From: an uncultured beta proteobacterium
GTDB lineage: Bacteria > Pseudomonadota > Gammaproteobacteria > Burkholderiales > Rhodocyclaceae
NCBI GenBank assembly: GCA_903953145.1
Contig: CAJBIL010000096.1
Location: 1-12,539, forward strand
Length of the DNA: 12,539 nt
Direction of reading: 5' to 3'
In this document: positions 7,299 through 12,539 of the stretch, piece after piece
Position numbering within the stretch: position 1 is the first letter of the stretch
How the letters are laid out: each line of letters opens with the position of its first letter
Program-made: the position numbers and the translations under genes
The notes under the pieces: generated by a model
The model's input: only the letters and a program-made list of their open reading frames with translations
Database searches by the model: none
Told to the model about the DNA's origin: nothing

Positions 7299-8378
7299 AT
7301 GCGTAACGAATCCCTGAAGTCCGACTCTTTTCCCGCTGCCCTGAACGGTTTTGTGCCGCCGACTTCTGCCGCCACCTCCAAACATGCTGATGGCACATTG
7401 ATTGACAAATACGGACGTCACGTTACCTACATCCGTTTGTCTATCACGGATCGTTGCGATTTCCGTTGCACTTACTGCATGGCCGAGGAGATGACCTTCC
7501 TGCCGCGCTCCCAAGTGTTGACGCTGGAAGAGTGCTTGCGGATTGCCCGTTGTTTTGTCGGGCTTGGCGTGACCAAAGTCCGCGTTACCGGCGGCGAACC
7601 GCTGGTCCGCCCGAACGCCGTCTGGCTAATGGCGCAGATCGCCCAGCTTGAGGGCCTGCGAGAAGTCGTAATCACCACCAATGGTTCGCAACTGGATCGT
7701 TTTGCCCAACCGCTTCTTGACGCGGGTGTGAAGCGCATCAACATCAGCCTTGACACCTTGCGTGCTGACCGCTTTAAGGAAATTACCAGGATCGGCGATC
7801 TGACCAAGGTGTTACGCGGCATCGACGCAGCCAAAGCGGCCGGCTTTTCGCGTATCAAGCTGAATACGGTGATGATGCGCGGCCGTAACGATGACGAATT
7901 TATTGATCTGACGCAGTACGCAGTTGATCAGGGAATCGATATTGCCTTTATCGAAGAAATGCCACTCGGTGAAATCGGCCACGGACGGCAATCCACCTAT
8001 TTCAGCAGTGAAGAAGCGCTCAAGCGCCTGCAAACTCGCTTCACCCTGCTACCTTCAACTGAAACCACCGGTGGGCCGGCACGTTACTGGCTGATCCCGG
8101 ATACGCAAACGCGTGTCGGCTTCATCTCGCCGCACAGCCACAATTTCTGCGATAGCTGCAATCGCGTGCGGATTACCGCGCAAGGCGACCTCTACCCCTG
8201 TCTCGGCAACAATGACGCGATCAACCTGCTGCCCTTGCTACGCGACCATCCGGACGATGACGAACCACTCAAACAGGCGATCATGCACACCATGGGCATC
8301 AAAGCGAAGGGCCATGATTTTACCGGGCAAATGGATTCGCCCCAGGTCATCCGCTTCATGTCGATGACCGGCGGCTAA
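7299..8378 (+). CDS. moaA: GTP 3',8-cyclase MoaA (molybdenum cofactor synthesis)
   Basis: This 359-residue radical-SAM enzyme converts GTP to 3',8-cyclo-7,8-dihydro-GTP, the first step of molybdopterin synthesis together with MoaC. The SAM-cluster cysteines are 53, 57 and 60 in CDFRCTYC, and TGGEPLVR (97-104) is the SAM-binding segment. The second 4Fe-4S cluster, which holds GTP, uses Cys284, Cys287 and Cys301 (CX2CX13C), with the RVR arginines at 289 and 291. The protein ends in the double glycine (358-359) needed by MoaA. The core begins at about residue 33, so some 30 extra residues precede it compared with E. coli MoaA. The ATG at 7299 was chosen because it follows the promoter; its Shine-Dalgarno is weak. 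moeA follows on the same strand after 121 bases. moaC, moaD and moaE are not in the window. Confidence 0.96.
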   Translation: MRNESLKSDSFPAALNGFVPPTSAATSKHADGTLIDKYGRHVTYIRLSITDRCDFRCTYCMAEEMTFLPRSQVLTLEECLRIARCFVGLGVTKVRVTGGEPLVRPNAVWLMAQIAQLEGLREVVITTNGSQLDRFAQPLLDAGVKRINISLDTLRADRFKEITRIGDLTKVLRGIDAAKAAGFSRIKLNTVMMRGRNDDEFIDLTQYAVDQGIDIAFIEEMPLGEIGHGRQSTYFSSEEALKRLQTRFTLLPSTETTGGPARYWLIPDTQTRVGFISPHSHNFCDSCNRVRITAQGDLYPCLGNNDAINLLPLLRDHPDDDEPLKQAIMHTMGIKAKGHDFTGQMDSPQVIRFMSMTGG

Positions 8379-8499
8379 TGCGTGCCCCTCGAAGACTCAC
8401 TGCGTAACAATCCGCTTGCTTTCTCAATGCGCTACCTCACCTGGGGCGGGGCATTTGCGGCAACAAATCACAACAATCATCAACGGATACAGATACAGA

Positions 8500-9771
8500 A
8501 TGAGCCTTTCCGCCAAATTCAGCTGCCAGGACGACTACGACCCAAATGCACTTTCGGTCGATCAGGCACGCCAGTTCATCCTCGGCCAGTTGGCGCCGAT
8601 GGCAGCCCGCGAGCGCGTTGCCTTGCGCAGCGCACTGGGCCGGGTACTGGCGGAAGACGTTATCGCCCCCTGTAATGTGCCGGCACACGATAACTCGGCG
8701 ATGGACGGTTTTGCCCTGCGTTTTGCTGACCTCGAGCAGAGCGCCGTGTCGCGCCTCAAGGTTGTTGGCGTCGCCCTGGCCGGCAATGCTTTTGACGGTA
8801 GCCTTCGCGCTGGCGAATGCGTTCGCATCATGACGGGCGCGATACCGCCGCCAGGCACGGATACGGTCGTTATCCAGGAAGTCGTACAAACCGAGGGTGA
8901 TTTTGTTCTGGTACCGGCCGGGCAACGCCTTGGTCAGAATATTCGACTTGCCGGCGAAGACCTTGCCATCGGCCAGCCGGCCATTGCCGCTGGCAAATTG
9001 GTACGCCCGGCAGAACTCGGCCTCATGGCATCTCTGGGGTTTGCCGAAGTTTCGGTTAAGCGACGGCTGCGTGTTGCATTTTTTTCGACCGGTGACGAGC
9101 TTTGCTCGATTGGCACCCCGCTTGCGGAAGGCGAAGTTTACGACAGCAACCGCTACACCCTGTTTGGCATGCTCTCGAGAATCGGCTGCGACGTGATTGA
9201 TATGGGCGTAGTGCGTGATGACCCCGCTTTGCTCGAAGCCGCATTTTCTGAGGCGGCGGCCAATGCGGACGTGGTGATTACTAGCGGCGGCGTTTCTGTC
9301 GGCGAAGCTGATTTCGTCAAGCAGTTAATGGCGAAAATGGGTGAAGTGCTGTTCTGGAAAATCGCCATGAAACCCGGTCGCCCAATGGCTTTCGGCCGGA
9401 TCGGCGAGGCCCCGCACGCAGCCTGGCTGTTTGGTCTGCCGGGTAACCCGGTCGCCGTAATGGCCACCTTCTACCAGTTTGTGCGTGATGCGCTCTACAC
9501 CCTGATGGGGGCCAGCCCGATTCCTGCGGTTCCTTTACTACCGGCCACCTGCGTTGCCCCCTTGAAAAAATTTCCCGGCCGTACCGAGTTACAGCGCGGA
9601 CTGCTGACCAGCGAAAACGGTCAATGGGTGGTTCGCCCCACCGGCGCACAGGGCTCGGGCATTCTGCGCTCAATGTCGGACGCCAACTGCCTGATCGTTA
9701 TCGAACAGGATCGTGGCAACGTTATTGCCGGAGAGACTGTGCAGGTGCAATTATTTGAAGGTCTTGTCTGA
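8500..9771 (+). CDS. moeA: Molybdopterin molybdenumtransferase MoeA
   Basis: The 423-residue enzyme inserts molybdate into adenylylated molybdopterin, the last step of Mo-cofactor assembly. Conserved segments are HDNSAMDGFA (63-72, with the family's essential aspartate at 69), VRIMTGAIPPPGTDTVV, the MoCF-domain STGDEL (196-201), GEVYDSNRYTL, SGGVSVGEADF (262-272), KPGRPMAFG and LPGNPVAV (from 313). A short domain IV follows to the C-terminus. Length matches E. coli MoeA (411). The frame is open upstream to a TTG at 8416, but the ATG at 8500 fits the family's usual N-terminus and has GGA about 12 bases ahead. It probably shares the moaA transcript, since no terminator is visible in the 121-base gap. 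Confidence 0.95.
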   Translation: MSLSAKFSCQDDYDPNALSVDQARQFILGQLAPMAARERVALRSALGRVLAEDVIAPCNVPAHDNSAMDGFALRFADLEQSAVSRLKVVGVALAGNAFDGSLRAGECVRIMTGAIPPPGTDTVVIQEVVQTEGDFVLVPAGQRLGQNIRLAGEDLAIGQPAIAAGKLVRPAELGLMASLGFAEVSVKRRLRVAFFSTGDELCSIGTPLAEGEVYDSNRYTLFGMLSRIGCDVIDMGVVRDDPALLEAAFSEAAANADVVITSGGVSVGEADFVKQLMAKMGEVLFWKIAMKPGRPMAFGRIGEAPHAAWLFGLPGNPVAVMATFYQFVRDALYTLMGASPIPAVPLLPATCVAPLKKFPGRTELQRGLLTSENGQWVVRPTGAQGSGILRSMSDANCLIVIEQDRGNVIAGETVQVQLFEGLV

Positions 9772-9818
9772 CGGTTTTGCATACACCAGACAAACACTAA
9801 ATCACCCGACAAATGCAC

Positions 9819-9852
9819 CATGAAAAACCGGCCTTGCGGCCGGTTTTTCATG
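9819..9852. terminator. Bidirectional intrinsic terminator between moeA and typA
   Basis: Perfect 15-base arms (9819-9833 and 9838-9852) enclose the loop TTGC. The stem has a CCGGCC/GGCCGG core with an A5 tract before it and a T5 tract after it, the same on both strands. It sits between the stops of the two convergent genes, so it should end transcription from both sides. Confidence 0.92.
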
Positions 9853-9856
9853 ATGA

Positions 9857-11683
<1,827 letters not shown>

Positions 11684-11713
11684 GTCGGGCTAACTCTTTG
11701 ATAAAAGGCGGCA

Positions 11714-11719
11714 ATCTTA
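11714..11719 (-). promoter_or_regulatory. Extended -10 promoter candidate of typA
   Basis: On the minus strand TGCTAAGAT forms an extended -10 (TGn before TAAGAT), about 30 bases before the typA ATG. No good -35 is seen at 16-18 bases, which is tolerable for extended -10 promoters. Confidence 0.45.
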
Positions 11720-11800
11720 GCACACCCCGAGCCCGCATTGTTGCGCTGCAAAAAGTATTTTTAGATACCGTCGGTAATCAAAAAATCATCAGTCGAATCA

Positions 11801-12196
11801 TCAATCTTCACGGTTCCGCATGAAATCTGCGGTATGAAAGAAAGAGTCGAGTAATTTTTCGCGTATTGCTTCCTCAATGCCGGCAGACTCCATGGCCAGC
11901 GCCATGCAGGCTACCCATTGATCACGCTCCGCAGTGCCAATCGCAAAAGGCATGTGTCGCCTGCGTAGCATTGGCTGGCCGATATTCTGAACAAAAAGAT
12001 CAGGACCGCCCATCCAGCCCGACAAAAACATGAACAATTTGTCGCGTGACGATTTCAGATCAACCGGATGCATGGCACGAATCGGCGCGAATTGAGGCGT
12101 ACGATCCATTAAATCGTAAAAGTGTGCACACAGTGCGATCACCGTAGTTTCACCACCGATCAGGGAATAGGTTGTTTTAGCGGTTTGTTCTTGCAT
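11801..12196 (-). CDS. Group II truncated hemoglobin
   Basis: The 131-residue protein is a 2-on-2 globin of group II (TrHbO-like). Expected heme-pocket residues are present: Tyr27 in HFYDLM (position B10), proximal His81 in RRRHMPFAIG (F8) and Trp94 in RDQWVACM (G8, the group II marker). The helix-E block KLFMFLSGWMGGP and the pattern PIRAMHP are also typical. Such globins bind O2 or NO and have been tied to NO and peroxide detoxification, oxygen delivery or sensing. It is cytoplasmic, with no signal peptide. Its ATG lies 7 bases after the TGA of an upstream GGDEF gene, so the two should be co-transcribed and possibly translationally coupled. This suggests the globin may serve as ligand module or protector for that cyclase (inference). 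Confidence 0.92.
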   Translation of the reverse strand: MQEQTAKTTYSLIGGETTVIALCAHFYDLMDRTPQFAPIRAMHPVDLKSSRDKLFMFLSGWMGGPDLFVQNIGQPMLRRRHMPFAIGTAERDQWVACMALAMESAGIEEAIREKLLDSFFHTADFMRNRED

Positions 12197-12203
12197 CGTT
12201 TTT

Positions 12204-12539
12204 TCAATCCAGATGTTCGATTGCCCCGTTGCTGAAATAACAGCACCGACGCCCTGCCTTCTTTGCTCGGTACATGGTTTTGTCAGCCGACTTGATCAAT
12301 GTATCCGCATTTTTTCCATCTTCCGGGAAAAGTGCAACACCGATTGAAGCTGAAACATCAGCCTGCCCTTTGGCGACGGTATAGGGTCGAGCCAACGCGT
12401 ACAGCAATTTACGGGCGAGTACCGCGACACTGCCCTGCTCTCCCGATTCGGTCAGGACGACGATAAACTCATCGCCCCCTAAACGAGCTGCAATATCGTT
12501 TTCACGGACATTGGCGAGGATTCGCCGCCCTACTTCGGC
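12204..12539 (-). CDS. GGDEF-domain diguanylate cyclase, C-terminal part (5' end outside window)
   Basis: 111 residues of the C-terminal part of a GGDEF domain are visible before the right edge. The motif GGDEF is intact at visible residues 21-25, preceded by the RxxD site REND (12-15), so the enzyme should make c-di-GMP and be product-inhibited. The usual closing elements SIGVALFPEDG, ADTLIKSADKTMYRAKKAGR and CCYF follow, and the protein ends soon after. GGDEF is therefore the last domain and no EAL follows. Sensor domains must lie upstream, outside the window. Its TGA is 7 bases before the truncated hemoglobin gene. Confidence 0.93.
   Translation of the reverse strand, partial: AEVGRRILANVRENDIAARLGGDEFIVVLTESGEQGSVAVLARKLLYALARPYTVAKGQADVSASIGVALFPEDGKNADTLIKSADKTMYRAKKAGRRCCYFSNGAIEHLD

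Noticed and set aside
8416..8499. N-terminal extension of MoeA from a TTG
   Set aside because: The extra 28 residues do not resemble the family N-terminus; the ATG at 8500 fits better.
8382..8675. Open frame of 97 codons across the moaA-moeA gap
   Set aside because: It runs into moeA in another frame, starts at GTG without a ribosome-binding site and has no recognisable content.
11753..11787. Hairpin around TACCGTCGGTA as terminator of the hemoglobin gene
   Set aside because: The T tract comes before and the A tract after the stem on both strands, the reverse of an intrinsic terminator.

Overview
The window reads as ordinary chromosomal sequence from a Gram-negative proteobacterium. Protein character (TypA, MoaA, MoeA, a group II truncated hemoglobin and PAS-GGDEF receptors) and codon use suggest a betaproteobacterium, plausibly of the Rhodocyclales; that placement is an impression from protein style, not a computed result. 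There are no mobile elements, tRNAs, rRNAs or CRISPR arrays, and no gene-free stretch exceeds about 220 bases.

Left block (1-7082, all minus strand, read right to left): a stand-alone cyclic-nucleotide-binding domain protein overlaps by 4 bases an AI-2E/PerM-family membrane protein. After 51 bases comes a Tat-exported PhoX-type phosphatase. After about 160 bases containing inverted repeats comes a periplasmic ABC-type substrate-binding protein, and 24 bases later a large membrane receptor (periplasmic sensor, HAMP, two PAS, GGDEF) that runs off the left edge. No permease or ATPase accompanies the substrate-binding protein inside the window, so it may serve as a ligand receptor for the diguanylate cyclase.

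Middle block (7231-9771, plus strand): a near-consensus sigma-70 promoter drives moaA, followed after 121 bases by moeA. These act at the first and last stages of molybdenum cofactor synthesis. A perfect 15-bp hairpin with flanking A and T tracts lies between the convergent moeA and typA genes and should terminate both.

Right block (9857-12539, minus strand): typA/bipA, a ribosome-associated GTPase, preceded by its own extended -10 promoter candidate. Upstream of it, a group II truncated hemoglobin gene starts 7 bases after the stop of a second GGDEF gene, which runs off the right edge.

The recurring theme is nucleotide second messengers tied to sensory partners in separate genes: a substrate-binding protein with a diguanylate cyclase, a cNMP-binding domain with a membrane permease-like protein, and a truncated hemoglobin with a diguanylate cyclase. 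These three pairings are the most interesting hypotheses here. All are inferred from gene order and domain content.
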